Source: Acidobacteriota bacterium | GTDB taxonomy: Bacteria; Acidobacteriota; Terriglobia; Acidiferrales; UBA7541 | Assembly (NCBI GenBank): GCA_003223255.1 | Contig: QHYJ01000165.1 | Span: 23,926 to 87,925, forward strand | Length of the DNA: 64,000 nucleotides | Reading direction: 5' to 3' | Shown: one piece after another, positions 45,230 to 55,381 of the stretch | Position numbering within the stretch: the first letter of the stretch is position 1 | How the letters are laid out: each line of letters begins with the position of its first letter | Made by a program: the position numbers and the translations under genes | Notes under the pieces: generated by a model | Database searches by the model: none | The model's input: only the letters and a program-made list of their open reading frames with translations | Told to the model about the DNA's origin: nothing

Positions 45230-47533
45230 ATGGAAACGGTAACAAAAGCCGGAAGATACGAGGTCGTCGGCGAAGTGGGCCGCGGCGCTATGGGTATTGT
45301 GTACAAGGCCGTGGATCCGGTCATTGGTCGCACGGTCGCGGTAAAAACCATCCGGCTTAGCGAAGAAGGCACTGGGCTTAAACACGCGGAGCTAGTGGCG
45401 CGGTTTCAGACAGAAGCACGCGCCGCCGGTTTGCTCACCCATCCCAACATCGTGGTGGTCTACGACGCCGGCGAAGAAGACGGCCTCTACTACATCACCA
45501 TGGAGTTGGTGGAAGGCAAGAGCCTGCAAGCTCTTTTGGATGGCGGACATTCCTTTCCCCTGCCCCGCACGCTGCGCATCATGGACCAGACCTGCAGCGC
45601 GTTGCAGTACGCCCATGAACGCAACGTTGTTCACCGCGACATCAAGCCCGCCAACCTGATGCTGACCGCCGACGACACCGTCAAGATCACGGACTTCGGC
45701 ACTGCCAAGATTCTTCAGTTCGGCGGCACCCAGCAAACCTCGCACGTCATGGGCACGCCCAGCTACATGTCTCCCGAGCAGGTGAAGGGGCGCGCGGTGG
45801 ACGGCCGCAGCGACATTTTTTCGCTGGGCGTCATGCTCTACGAAATGCTGACCGGCGAAAAGCCCTTCCCCGGCCAGAACATCACCACGGTCATCTATAA
45901 AATTGTCAATGAAATTCCTGTCCCGCCGCGGCAAATCGATCCGTCCATCCATCCTGGCATAAGTACCGTAGTGATGAAGGCCCTGGCAAAAGAGCCGGAG
46001 CAGCGCTATCAAACCTGCCGCGAGATGCTGGAAGATTTGCGCAATTACCGCGCACAGAGCGTCGCTGGGGGCAACCCGAATTTGACCATGGTTATGGGTG
46101 GTGGTTCTCCCGCGGCGACTGTGGTGTCTGGCAATGCGGACGGCCAGGGCCCGGCAGGGCATGGATCGGCGGGAGATGACCCTACCTTCATAGCGACAGC
46201 TCGCTCCCTCAGCGTACGCGCGGCTTCGCCGGGACAAACTCCTGTCGTACGCCGCACCGGCACTTTTACGGCGCCTCCTGTCGAGCCACCCAAGAAGAAA
46301 AGCGTCGTGGGCACCATTTTCGCGGCGCTGCTTTTGATTGGCGGCATCATCTATGGCGCAAACAAGATCAAGCCCGTCTTTGAGGCGGCGCGCGCTTTGC
46401 ATAGCGCCCAGGTCAAGGAATCCCGTTCAGCCACTTCCGCAGGACCCGCAACGGAAGCGGCTTCTGACCATTCCGCTGCAAATTCTAGCTCCAGCGATGC
46501 CTCGCAGAGTTCCAATGAGCCTGCATCAGGCGCGGGGGATGCTGTCGCTGAGCCAAAAGCGGTAGATCCGGCTCCGGAAAAAGCCGTTCCAAAGAAAGCG
46601 GAAAATTCCCTCGCTCCCAAAGCGGTGGAATACAAAGGCCGCATCGAAGAAGCCATTTCTGAGAAAGGATTTGCTGGACGCGCGAAAGTTCAAGGTGCCG
46701 GCAACACGTTGACCCTGGCCGGCAAACTCCGCCCCTCCGAGCACGGCGAACTCTTGAAGTTCCTGCGCAATGCGCCGCCGAGCGTGCACGTCATCGATCA
46801 TATCGAATACGACGATACAGCCGTAAGCAAGGCGAACGGCGCTGATGACAGCAGCCATCCGGTTCCGGCCGCAGGCCGGGGCGCCATTCACGTGGTCACC
46901 GACGTGATCGCTGCAACCGCCGTTCTCCACGGGTCGGCGGGCCATGTCTTGGGCAAGTGCGAGACGCCTTGCAGCTTCAACAATCTCAATCCGCAGCGCT
47001 ACAGTCTGGAAGTACAAAAAGAAGGTTATCAGCCTCTCCAAACCGCCTTGCAGGTCAAAGGCGACGAGGCGCAGGACCAGAAGCTCAACCTCGAACCGCT
47101 CGCCAAAGGCATTTTCATCAGCACGCAGCCGCCGGAAGCCGATGTGTTCATCAACGGCGCTAAACAGTCGGGGCAAACTCCCGTCGTCCTGCCGCTCGCG
47201 CCGGGGCAATACAACCTGGTCTTGAGACTCCAGGGCTACGAACCCTACTCCGGAAGCATTCAAGTGAAGGATATCCAGACGCCGCTCAATGTCGAGCTGA
47301 CGGAAAGGTCCGCTACCCGAGTCGCCTGGGCGCAGGTCAACAGCAATCCCAAGGGCGCAGAAATCATTGTGGACGGAAACTCCACCGGGCAGTTCACGCC
47401 TTCGCGTGTGCAGATACCTTCGGGGATACACACGATAACTCTCAAGCTCGATGGGTACGAAATCGCGAAGCGGACGGTACAGGCCAGCGAAGGTGGCACA
47501 GTCCCCATTAACGAGACGCTACGGCAAAAATGA
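45230..47533 (+). CDS. Membrane Ser/Thr protein kinase with PEGA repeats
   Basis: The 767-residue protein starts with a complete Hanks-type kinase: GEVGRGAMGIVYKA, VAVKTI (Lys), VVHRDIKPANLML (His-Arg-Asp near residue 135), ITDFGTAK, SPEQVKGRAVDGRSDIFSLGVML. A Ser/Ala-rich linker and one membrane helix follow (VVGTIFAALLLIGGIIYGA, about 358-380). Next come a BON-like segment (AGRAKVQGAGNTLTLAGKL) and about three PEGA-type domains (CSFNNLNPQRYSLEVQKEG, FISTQPPEADVFINGAK and NSNPKGAEIIVDGNSTGQ). PEGA modules often face the periplasm or cell surface. The ATG at 45230 fits the kinase start better than the track's 45194. The HEAT-PilZ gene follows 182 bases on. Confidence 0.92.
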   Translation: METVTKAGRYEVVGEVGRGAMGIVYKAVDPVIGRTVAVKTIRLSEEGTGLKHAELVARFQTEARAAGLLTHPNIVVVYDAGEEDGLYYITMELVEGKSLQALLDGGHSFPLPRTLRIMDQTCSALQYAHERNVVHRDIKPANLMLTADDTVKITDFGTAKILQFGGTQQTSHVMGTPSYMSPEQVKGRAVDGRSDIFSLGVMLYEMLTGEKPFPGQNITTVIYKIVNEIPVPPRQIDPSIHPGISTVVMKALAKEPEQRYQTCREMLEDLRNYRAQSVAGGNPNLTMVMGGGSPAATVVSGNADGQGPAGHGSAGDDPTFIATARSLSVRAASPGQTPVVRRTGTFTAPPVEPPKKKSVVGTIFAALLLIGGIIYGANKIKPVFEAARALHSAQVKESRSATSAGPATEAASDHSAANSSSSDASQSSNEPASGAGDAVAEPKAVDPAPEKAVPKKAENSLAPKAVEYKGRIEEAISEKGFAGRAKVQGAGNTLTLAGKLRPSEHGELLKFLRNAPPSVHVIDHIEYDDTAVSKANGADDSSHPVPAAGRGAIHVVTDVIAATAVLHGSAGHVLGKCETPCSFNNLNPQRYSLEVQKEGYQPLQTALQVKGDEAQDQKLNLEPLAKGIFISTQPPEADVFINGAKQSGQTPVVLPLAPGQYNLVLRLQGYEPYSGSIQVKDIQTPLNVELTERSATRVAWAQVNSNPKGAEIIVDGNSTGQFTPSRVQIPSGIHTITLKLDGYEIAKRTVQASEGGTVPINETLRQK

Positions 47534-47715
47534 AAGCTCTGGCCTTGGCCAAGCTACGTTTATTCTAAGCATTTCTAGGCGGAAGACGCACGCAGAGCTG
47601 CCTACCTAAAGTGTAACAATTCGTTACATGTACTGGCTTCTCGGCACTGAAACTTTCGTTCTTCTCCCATGAATCTAAAGAACTTAGCTGTTCTGCAATC
47701 AGGAGAGACAGTTGC

Positions 47716-50463
47716 TTGAGTACGGGGGTAAGGCGTGTCCGGCTTCATCGGGTAGAAACTACCCTTGCCCCAATCCCAAAAAACGGGGAACGAAGCCAGC
47801 CACAGCGAAGCAATCAGGAGCCGTCTTTGGCATTTCGGGTCACATTGCTAACTAATGACGGGGAGCGCGGAGCGCAGTCCAAGCCGGCTGCTGGCGATAT
47901 TTCCAAAGCCGCCGTGCCTGGCGTCGTAACTCCCCTATCCACCTCTTTCTCGGCGGGCTCGGATCATAAAGCGATCGAGGTCCATCGCGCGCTTCGCCAC
48001 TTTCATCTGCTCCTGCGTTCCGAACGCCTCTACGAAAAGAATCACCCGTGCCGGCTGGATAGCCTCGACAGTGCGTACGATTCCTTGCGCCAAATCACAG
48101 AGTCCTTGGAGGGACTCGAAATTCGAGTGGAACGCGGCGGAATCGTGGTTCCCAACGTCGGGAATGGCCATCTGCCGGATGCCCGCGGAGAGATGCAACT
48201 GCTAGCCGCGGATTTGCAGCGTGTGGGCATCTGGTCCCTGGTCTTCTCCAGAAAATTCCATGTCGGCGAACTTGACAGTTTGGCGCGACTCATGAGGGAG
48301 TCACTGCTAAAATCGGAGGAAGCGGCAAGCGATGCCGGCACCCCGTGGTGGCCAGCCCGGCTGGTGGAGAACCGAGTGGAAGGCATTTCAGTCAATACAC
48401 AAACCGAGCGCAAAGTGGACACCGTCTTGGCGAGCCTGATTGGCGCCTTGGTGGCTTATGGCGGCCACGGCCCTCGCGAAACCAGCGATTCGCCGATCAA
48501 AGCGCCGGACTTTGATGATCTGACGGCCACGCTTCGCCTGCTGGCGCGCCTCACTCCACCGCTCGAGACCGCGCGCGGCCTCTCTCCGGAAGAAGCGGCG
48601 CGCGCGATCCACGGCGCCATGGAAGAGGCTAGCCGGGAGAGCGTGCGCATGCTGCTTCACTCCGTGTCGCAATATGCTCCGCGCGATGGCGAGCAGCCGC
48701 TTCCTTACCTGCTGCGTCTCTCTGAGAACATCATTCTGGAATTCTTGAGCGCGGAGTTTGCGAGTGGTTCGCTGACCCCTCCTGGGATAAGTCCGGCTTT
48801 TTATCGTCTGGCAGACGTAGTCGTGGAATCCGGCGCGTACAGCGGTCCCCACGCCTCGCAACACCTTTCCTCTTTGGCGGTCACTTGGGCCACGGACACC
48901 TATCGCGAGCAGCTGATCACCCGTTTCTGGCTGGAATTGCCCCCGCGAGAAAAATCCGCGGTCGTGCGCGGGTCGGAAGTCTGGTGTGTTCCTGTGACAG
49001 CCCTGCGGCAGACTCTCGGCCAACTCGTCGATGCTGGCGCGGACGCTCCGCGCCGCGAAGCGCGAAACATCGTGCTGAATTATTTGCGCTGCCTGGAAGT
49101 TCCTGACGGTTCGGCGAGGCGCTCGGTCGCTGCCGGACTTAATGAGCTGGTCCCCATTTTGGAGTCCCTGTGGCCGAACCAGCTGCCGGAAGACTTCAGT
49201 CGCAACGCCATGAAAGCTCTTCAGTCGGAAACCGCGCCGGAAACTGCGGCGCTGCTCGCTGCGCTTGTGGAAGCTCTCGGGCGCATTGCCGTGAATCGCG
49301 CTGACTATGCCGGGTTCGAGTCCATCCTTACAAGCCTCGAAGGTGCGCCGCGGGACCAAGAGCACGAGCATATGAGCGCCCTTGCGAACCGGCTCGTTGC
49401 GCAAGATCGCTGGTACTTGCTGGTCGACGCTTCTCTGGCCAAACGGCCGCTGGACCCGGTCCTCCCCCGGCTCCTCCAGCGTGATCCGGAGCGTTTGTTG
49501 GACCGCTTGACGCTGCTAATGACCGAACCCCGCGGCGCAGAGATGCTGCAGGCGATGGCCCGCCTGCTGCGAACGATCGGCGTGCCCGTCCTCAACTTGC
49601 TCGAGACGCGGTTGTATGAGGCCCGGCGCCAGCGCGTGACTGCTGCCATCAAGCTGCTGGCCGCCGCCGATCCTGAGCGATTGCTCCGCGGCCTCGCGCG
49701 TGCCATCGGGAGCTGGGAATGGAACCTTCAGGATTTGGCGGTGAGCGAGCTTGCGCGCCCTGCCAACTTCGGCTCGGCGCAGAGCGCGGCCTTCGTTTTT
49801 TCAGCAATTCTTGCTGATGCTCACCCCATGGTCGTGCCCATGATGATCGACCAAATCGGATTGGCACAGGAAACCACTGCGGTTTCGCAGCTCCTGGAAA
49901 TTGCCGCAGGCGAGCACGAGGTTTTGCGCGACCAGTTTGTCCGCATTAAGGCCATCGAAGCGTTGGGGCGTATGCGCTCTGCGGACGCCGCCGAACTCCT
50001 TCGCACTCTTGTGGAAAAGCGCGAGGGCCTCGCCTATGCAGAACCTGCGGGCTTGCGTGCCGCGGCTGAAGATGCCCTCGCGCTAGTCGAAAATCGCCCC
50101 TCGTTCAAGCAAGCCGCCGCCGCGTTCGGCGCGCCCGCTCAATCCAGCTCCGGATACCTCATTCCGCGCCGCTACGTGCGTGTGCCACTGGAATCGCCGC
50201 TGCGCGCTCAGATTGCAGGAACGCCTGCCGGTCTGGCCCGCGTCAAGACCATCAGTCTGGGCGGCGCTTATCTCGAGTCTTCCCAAAAACTCACCGTGGG
50301 CGACTCGATTAAACTCGAAGTGCGCGCCGGCCTTCGCAAGATCAATTTCACCGCCGTGGTTCGCAATATCGGCCAGGATGGTACCGGCGTCGAATTCGTG
50401 CACATGGGCGACGAAGACCGTGAAAGGCTCCGCAAGTTAGTCCAACGCCACCTTCAACTCTAG
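47716..50463 (+). CDS. HEAT-repeat protein with C-terminal PilZ domain
   Basis: A 915-residue cytosolic-looking protein. Its long N-terminal and central part is helical with HEAT-like repeats (DQFVRIKAIEALGRMRSADAAELLRTLV) and many Ala/Leu/Arg-rich helices. The last 100 residues form a PilZ domain: RRYVRVPLESPLRAQI, TISLGGAYLES, GVEFVHMGDEDRERLRKL. The RxxxR and the SLGG element of c-di-GMP binding are both visible. The TTG start has AGGAGAG upstream. HEAT repeats usually bind partner proteins. A link to the kinase just upstream is inferred from proximity only. Confidence 0.82.
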   Translation: MSTGVRRVRLHRVETTLAPIPKNGERSQPQRSNQEPSLAFRVTLLTNDGERGAQSKPAAGDISKAAVPGVVTPLSTSFSAGSDHKAIEVHRALRHFHLLLRSERLYEKNHPCRLDSLDSAYDSLRQITESLEGLEIRVERGGIVVPNVGNGHLPDARGEMQLLAADLQRVGIWSLVFSRKFHVGELDSLARLMRESLLKSEEAASDAGTPWWPARLVENRVEGISVNTQTERKVDTVLASLIGALVAYGGHGPRETSDSPIKAPDFDDLTATLRLLARLTPPLETARGLSPEEAARAIHGAMEEASRESVRMLLHSVSQYAPRDGEQPLPYLLRLSENIILEFLSAEFASGSLTPPGISPAFYRLADVVVESGAYSGPHASQHLSSLAVTWATDTYREQLITRFWLELPPREKSAVVRGSEVWCVPVTALRQTLGQLVDAGADAPRREARNIVLNYLRCLEVPDGSARRSVAAGLNELVPILESLWPNQLPEDFSRNAMKALQSETAPETAALLAALVEALGRIAVNRADYAGFESILTSLEGAPRDQEHEHMSALANRLVAQDRWYLLVDASLAKRPLDPVLPRLLQRDPERLLDRLTLLMTEPRGAEMLQAMARLLRTIGVPVLNLLETRLYEARRQRVTAAIKLLAAADPERLLRGLARAIGSWEWNLQDLAVSELARPANFGSAQSAAFVFSAILADAHPMVVPMMIDQIGLAQETTAVSQLLEIAAGEHEVLRDQFVRIKAIEALGRMRSADAAELLRTLVEKREGLAYAEPAGLRAAAEDALALVENRPSFKQAAAAFGAPAQSSSGYLIPRRYVRVPLESPLRAQIAGTPAGLARVKTISLGGAYLESSQKLTVGDSIKLEVRAGLRKINFTAVVRNIGQDGTGVEFVHMGDEDRERLRKLVQRHLQL

Positions 50464-51124
50464 ATTTCTCCTAACGCGCCTCCTTTCTCTTGTTGCTTTT
50501 GAGAGGTGACCTTTGCCGGGCTCCGCGCCCTCCAGTCCGCTTTTAGTACAATAACCGGCTATCGAGAGGTCCCTCAGGGAGGTCTGTCACAATGTTTTTC
50601 AGGCAATCGGCAGGATTCTGGCATCAACCAATGCGCGCATACCTCGGCCTTACTCGCTCTGTCCTTAGCCATTTCGGTTCTTGAGTCGCCGGCGCTAGGA
50701 ATGTCACAGGCTGGGCGTGTTTCAGCGGCAGGACTAAAGGGGAAGAACGTGGAGGAACCTAGGTTACCTAGGTAGGTGATTTTAGGTCCGCGCACCAGAC
50801 TTTTTTGGCCTGCTGCTGCGATCTGCTGCTTGCTCGACACAGTAGCTACGTTGCGATGACTCCCAAGAACGACAAAAAGCGACATTGCCTCGATTCGGGG
50901 TCATTTCTCGTCTTGTCGCTTGCCAGAAGCCCGCAATGGCGTCATGCTCCTCCGCCAACGAGAAGCATGACTTCCAAGACGTGGTAGTAAGAAGTTTTCA
51001 GTTGAAAGCCGGGCTACATTGCAGTAAAAGCCCTGTATTCAATTGTTTCAGGTGCAAAGCGGCAGGCCAGCCCGCCACCGCTAGGGGTAGCGGTAGATTC
51101 TCTGAGGCCACAGGAGGAAGACTC
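50464..51124. other. Long 5' region of the TonB receptor gene
   Basis: About 660 bases between the HEAT-PilZ and TonB receptor genes. The track's ORF 50885-55090 begins inside it but only because the frame stays open; its first 80 residues do not resemble the family. No promoter, RNA gene or repeat is convincing here. Confidence 0.4.
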
Positions 51125-54100
51125 ATGCAACGCAGGCAGGGGGTGTGTGCTTTAGCCGCATGGCGGCCAATATTCACAGGAGTGTTGTTCATTTTGTTGG
51201 TACTCGGGAATACCGCGATCTCTTCGGCGCAAGTCAATACGGCTTCGCTTTCAGGAACAGTTCTCGATCCTCACAATCTCGCCATTAAGGATGCCAAGGT
51301 CACGTTGACCAACGCCGCCACAGGCGCAACGCGAACCGCGGTCAGCGACGACAACGGCCGTTACAACCTCGTGGGCATTCCTCCTGGCCAGTACAAGATG
51401 ACCGTGGGCGGCGGCGCCAACCTTGCCCTCTATGAAAACGCCTCGGTGGTGCTGACGGTTGGCGAGAGCGCCACGTTTGACCCGCACCTGGAACTCAAGG
51501 GCATGACGCAATCGGTGACCGTCTCAGCGGAAACGGCTCCGATCGAGACCACCAAAACGGAAGTCTCGGACACCGTCGAACAGCGACGCATCGAGAACTT
51601 GCCCATCAATGGTCGCAACTACATCAACTTTACGCTAACGAATTCGCAGACCACCCGCGACGTTTCTCCCACCATCGGTCCCGCGCCCAATAGCGGTCTG
51701 AGCATCGGCGGCGCGCGCGCCCGCGGCAACATGGTCAGCGTCGACGGCGCGGACGCCGGGGACAACTCCGTCAACGGCATTCGCTCCACCATTTCCCAGG
51801 AAGGCGTGCAAGAATTTCAGCTTATCCTGAGCAACTACAATGCGGAGTACGGACGCGCTACCGGCGGCGTTGTCAACATCATCACCAAAAGCGGCGGCAA
51901 TGAGTTCCACGGCGACGCTTTTGGCTACCTCCGTAACAAAGCGTTTCAGGCGCGCAACGCCTTTTCCGGCGAAATCGATCCGGTCACCGGCGCCCTTGAT
52001 CCCGTCAAACAGGCCTACACCCGCACGCAGAGCGGGCTGACGTTCGGCGGGCCCTTGAAGAAAGACAAGAGCTTCTACTTCTTCTCTTACGAATACACGC
52101 AACGCGAGGAAACCGGATTTTCCAGCATCGGCATCGGCAATTTCGGGATGGTCCCGGTGACATTGCCTCCCGCTGCCGGCGGGATTACCGTGCAATTGAC
52201 TCCAGACCAAGCCACAGCCGTGAATGCTCTGTTCGCAGCTTCCCAGGCTACCGGTAACCCGCAACTCGCACAGCTAGCCGCGAGTTACGCCGTCTTCATG
52301 GGTTCGGCTTCCAGCGTTGCGCTAAACCGCTTCGATTTTGGCGCGGTCGCCAACGGCTTCTATCAACAGCATGGCATTCCATTAACGGCTACACCGGGAG
52401 CCCAATTCCCGATCCCCGTGGCCTGCCCCGCCAGCCAGGCGGTAAACAACGGTGCTGCTTGTTCGCAATTTGGCGTGTATGTTGCGCCGCTGCCGGCATC
52501 CTACGTCGGCCTGAATTCCATCCGCGGGAATTATCCGGTTAGGGAGAAGACTAGCCTTTGGTCCGCACGCCTCGATCAGCGCTGGGGCAATCACAATACT
52601 TCCTTTGTGCGCGTGGGCGCGTCTCCATCGCTCGTCACCGGTCTTCCTTCCACTTCGCAGAACCAAGTCTTTGGTCAAAATTCAGGCTCCCGCGCCGGCT
52701 ACAACCAGTCCCGGGACTTAAACGCCGCCTTCCAGCACGACACCATCGTCACCGACAAAATCTTCAACCAATTCCGCGCGCAAATCGCGCGCCGCGGCTT
52801 GCACTTTGGGTACTCTCCGCTTCCAGGCGGCTCCGACATCGGCGTCAACATCCCCGGGTTTGCTTATTTTGGGCGAGAGCCCTACTCCACCGTGGACCGC
52901 ATCGAGCGCCGCTTCGAATTCACGGACCATCTGACGCTCGTTCGCGGCGGCCACACTTTCAAAATCGGCGGCGATTACAACCTCATCCAGCTGCGCTCCA
53001 AAAAGGCGCAGATCTTCGAACTCGACTTCGGTGGCGACGTGAATTTTGGCGGCTTCGCCGCATCGACCTTCGGTTTTCCTGACAATGTTCCTGGCGTCAC
53101 CGCGCTGCCTGGCACAACTGCCTTGCAATCTTACGGCCTGGGAGTTCCCACTTCTTACATCCAGGGCATTGGAAATTCCAACAACCCTTTCAATAACATC
53201 CCCATGGGTTTCTTTGCTCAGGATAGTTGGCGCTTGAACCGCCATCTCACCGTCAATTACGGCGTGCGTTATGACGTAGAACTCACCAGGCTCTTCGCAC
53301 CAGCCACGGCTGTGAACGCGGCTGCGGAAAAGGCCCTCGGCGTCGTCGAAGGCATTCCGCGCGATTACAACAATGTGGGTCCCCGCTTCGGCTTAGCCTG
53401 GGATCCCTCGGGAAAGGGCAAGACGGTCGTTCGCGCTGGCTACGGCATGTTCTATGACCATCCGCTTCTGGCCACCGCGTTCGACTCTGCGACCGCCGAT
53501 GGTGGCCGCTCCGTGCAACTGCTCTCCACAGGCGGGACGCCATCGGCTTGCGGCCTAGTCACAACAGTTTGCGGGAGCGGCTTGGACACTCCCGCCAACC
53601 TGAATGGCTCTTCCATCTTCCAAGGTGTGTTGAACGCGCTGCCCAACATGTTTTACTTGCCCAATCAGCAGCGTTTCGATCCACTCGCTTCCGGTTCCAT
53701 CTTCGCCAATCAAGCGTACCTACAAGCAGGATTCCCGCTGCCGATTTTGCCGTTTACACTTCCGCTCTCAAAGAACTTCGTCTACGCCTACGCGCATCAG
53801 GCGAATCTCACCATTGAGCGCGAACTTGCAGCCTCCTGGAAATTCAGCCTTGCGTACCAGTGGACCCGCGGTTTGCATCTGAACCGTCCGGTGGACATCA
53901 ATTCCACAGATCCCCAACTGCTGGCACAAAATGCGTTTAATGCCGCCGCTTCCGGACTCAGCGTAAGCAATCCGCTCACTGTGGTCGTACCCAGCGGCGC
54001 ACCCAATTCGTGCGTCAACGTGGGCTCTGGCAGCATTTTCCTGCTTGCGCCGGGCGCGCTGGGCCAGGGCTTTGCTGTGCCGAACTGCCCCGGACCCGGC

Positions 54101-55090
54101 CCCGCCCTCGTTGGTTTTGTAGGCACGCCCGCATTCTTTAATTTCTTCCGTCGTTCCGGACCAAACCCGTCGTTTGCCACCGGCGTAGGCTTGGCTTCGC
54201 CCCAGTGCGCGGGCTCCAATCCGTTCACCTGTGGGTACGGCGTGCAACAAGCCCTTGCCCAGGCCGCCGGCTACCCCGTTGGCTTCGGCGCTCCTGTGCC
54301 TTGGAACAGCGTCGACGCGCAGCTCTCCGATGGCAATTCTTCGTATAACGCTCTAACCTTCAATCTCTCGAAGCGCTTCTCGAAGGGTTTCGAGCTGCTG
54401 TCCAGCTATACCTTCTCTCATTCGATTGACGACTCGACGGATCTGCAGTCGCCGCTCGAACCGCAAGACAGCCGCTTCCCCAAACTCGAGCGGGCCAACT
54501 CCGTGAACGACCAGCGCCATCGCTGGGTGACCAGCGCCGTTCTGCAATCGCCCAGCGGCAAGTCCGGTGACGGGTTCTTCAAGCGCTTCTTTGGCGACTT
54601 TACGCTTTCGCCCATCGTGGAGTTTTCCTCCGGCCGGCCGTTCAATGTCATCACCGGCGAGGACACGCGCCTGGATCTTGGCGCGTCCCAGGCTCGTCCT
54701 TCCATTACCGCGAGCGGCAGCGGAACGACTTCGACATTCATTCCCGGGGTCGTCTTTGTTCCCGCGAATGTCTGCTTAACCAATAGCGGCAGCGCCTTCA
54801 CGGTCCCGTTCATTGCCCCGCCCGCAGGCTGCGTGGGCAATCTCGGCCGCGACCGCTTTCTCATGCCCAATTTCTTCCAGTGGGATATGCGTCTCTCGAA
54901 GGCCATCCCCTTTGGCGAGCGCGTCAAGTTGGACATCATCGCCGATGCCTTCAACCTCTTCAACCGCCTGAACGTCGCGGCCGTCAACCAGCTTTGCGAC
55001 CCGCTCGCTGGTACGACGTGCTTCGCCGGTCAGCCGACCGCTAGCTACGACGCGCGCCAGTTCCAGTTCGCACTGAAGCTGAACTGGTAG
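51125..55090 (+). CDS. TonB-dependent outer-membrane receptor, Oar-like
   Basis: From the ATG at 51125 (AGGAGGAAG upstream) the protein has 1321 residues. A signal peptide (SSAQ cleavage) is followed by a carboxypeptidase-regulatory-like Ig domain (SGTVLDPHNLAIKDAKVTLTN, DDNGRYNLVGIPPGQY), then the plug (RIENLPINGRNYINFTLTNSQ, IGGARARGNMVSVDG, GGVVNIITKSGGNEFHGDAFGYLRN). A very long beta-barrel ends FQFALKLNW with a terminal aromatic residue. Such Oar-type receptors import or sense large ligands, often glycans, with TonB energy. No SusD, TonB or glycanase gene is beside it, so the substrate is unknown. Confidence 0.92.
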   Translation: MQRRQGVCALAAWRPIFTGVLFILLVLGNTAISSAQVNTASLSGTVLDPHNLAIKDAKVTLTNAATGATRTAVSDDNGRYNLVGIPPGQYKMTVGGGANLALYENASVVLTVGESATFDPHLELKGMTQSVTVSAETAPIETTKTEVSDTVEQRRIENLPINGRNYINFTLTNSQTTRDVSPTIGPAPNSGLSIGGARARGNMVSVDGADAGDNSVNGIRSTISQEGVQEFQLILSNYNAEYGRATGGVVNIITKSGGNEFHGDAFGYLRNKAFQARNAFSGEIDPVTGALDPVKQAYTRTQSGLTFGGPLKKDKSFYFFSYEYTQREETGFSSIGIGNFGMVPVTLPPAAGGITVQLTPDQATAVNALFAASQATGNPQLAQLAASYAVFMGSASSVALNRFDFGAVANGFYQQHGIPLTATPGAQFPIPVACPASQAVNNGAACSQFGVYVAPLPASYVGLNSIRGNYPVREKTSLWSARLDQRWGNHNTSFVRVGASPSLVTGLPSTSQNQVFGQNSGSRAGYNQSRDLNAAFQHDTIVTDKIFNQFRAQIARRGLHFGYSPLPGGSDIGVNIPGFAYFGREPYSTVDRIERRFEFTDHLTLVRGGHTFKIGGDYNLIQLRSKKAQIFELDFGGDVNFGGFAASTFGFPDNVPGVTALPGTTALQSYGLGVPTSYIQGIGNSNNPFNNIPMGFFAQDSWRLNRHLTVNYGVRYDVELTRLFAPATAVNAAAEKALGVVEGIPRDYNNVGPRFGLAWDPSGKGKTVVRAGYGMFYDHPLLATAFDSATADGGRSVQLLSTGGTPSACGLVTTVCGSGLDTPANLNGSSIFQGVLNALPNMFYLPNQQRFDPLASGSIFANQAYLQAGFPLPILPFTLPLSKNFVYAYAHQANLTIERELAASWKFSLAYQWTRGLHLNRPVDINSTDPQLLAQNAFNAAASGLSVSNPLTVVVPSGAPNSCVNVGSGSIFLLAPGALGQGFAVPNCPGPGPALVGFVGTPAFFNFFRRSGPNPSFATGVGLASPQCAGSNPFTCGYGVQQALAQAAGYPVGFGAPVPWNSVDAQLSDGNSSYNALTFNLSKRFSKGFELLSSYTFSHSIDDSTDLQSPLEPQDSRFPKLERANSVNDQRHRWVTSAVLQSPSGKSGDGFFKRFFGDFTLSPIVEFSSGRPFNVITGEDTRLDLGASQARPSITASGSGTTSTFIPGVVFVPANVCLTNSGSAFTVPFIAPPAGCVGNLGRDRFLMPNFFQWDMRLSKAIPFGERVKLDIIADAFNLFNRLNVAAVNQLCDPLAGTTCFAGQPTASYDARQFQFALKLNW

Positions 55091-55126
55091 CAAGAATTCA
55101 AAGCCAAGGTGTACAATTAAACGCGA

Positions 55127-55153
55127 AGAAGGATCTGCTGAGCAGGGCCTTCT
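55127..55153 (+). terminator. Weak hairpin after the TonB receptor gene
   Basis: AGAAGG/CCTTCT and CTGC/GCAG form a stem with a small internal bulge about 35 bases past the stop. A strong T-run is missing, so it may be a Rho-type or processing hairpin instead. Confidence 0.3.
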
Positions 55154-55381
55154 CCCTTCTCAGAATCCTCCTCGCAGCCACGCTTTTTTCTCTACGGCTC
55201 TTTTGACTTTTGGCCATCTAACTTTTCGATCTGCGTTTCCCTGTTTCCCTTTTCAATTCTCGACCTTCGACCTCTTAATCGCCTCCGGCTCCCTTTGTTT
55301 TTCTTTTTCAACTTTCAACCTTCGACTTTCGACCTCTGCTAGAGTAAAGGAACCGTTTCCCGTCATGACCTTGGAGAACCA

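Noticed and set aside
48388-49404. 338-residue minus-strand ORF
   Set aside because: It lies inside the HEAT-PilZ gene in antisense; the sense gene is supported by domains and ribosome site.
50885-51124. N-terminal extension of the TonB receptor ORF
   Set aside because: The first 80 residues lack a signal peptide; the ATG at 51125 has AGGAGGAAG and a proper signal peptide.
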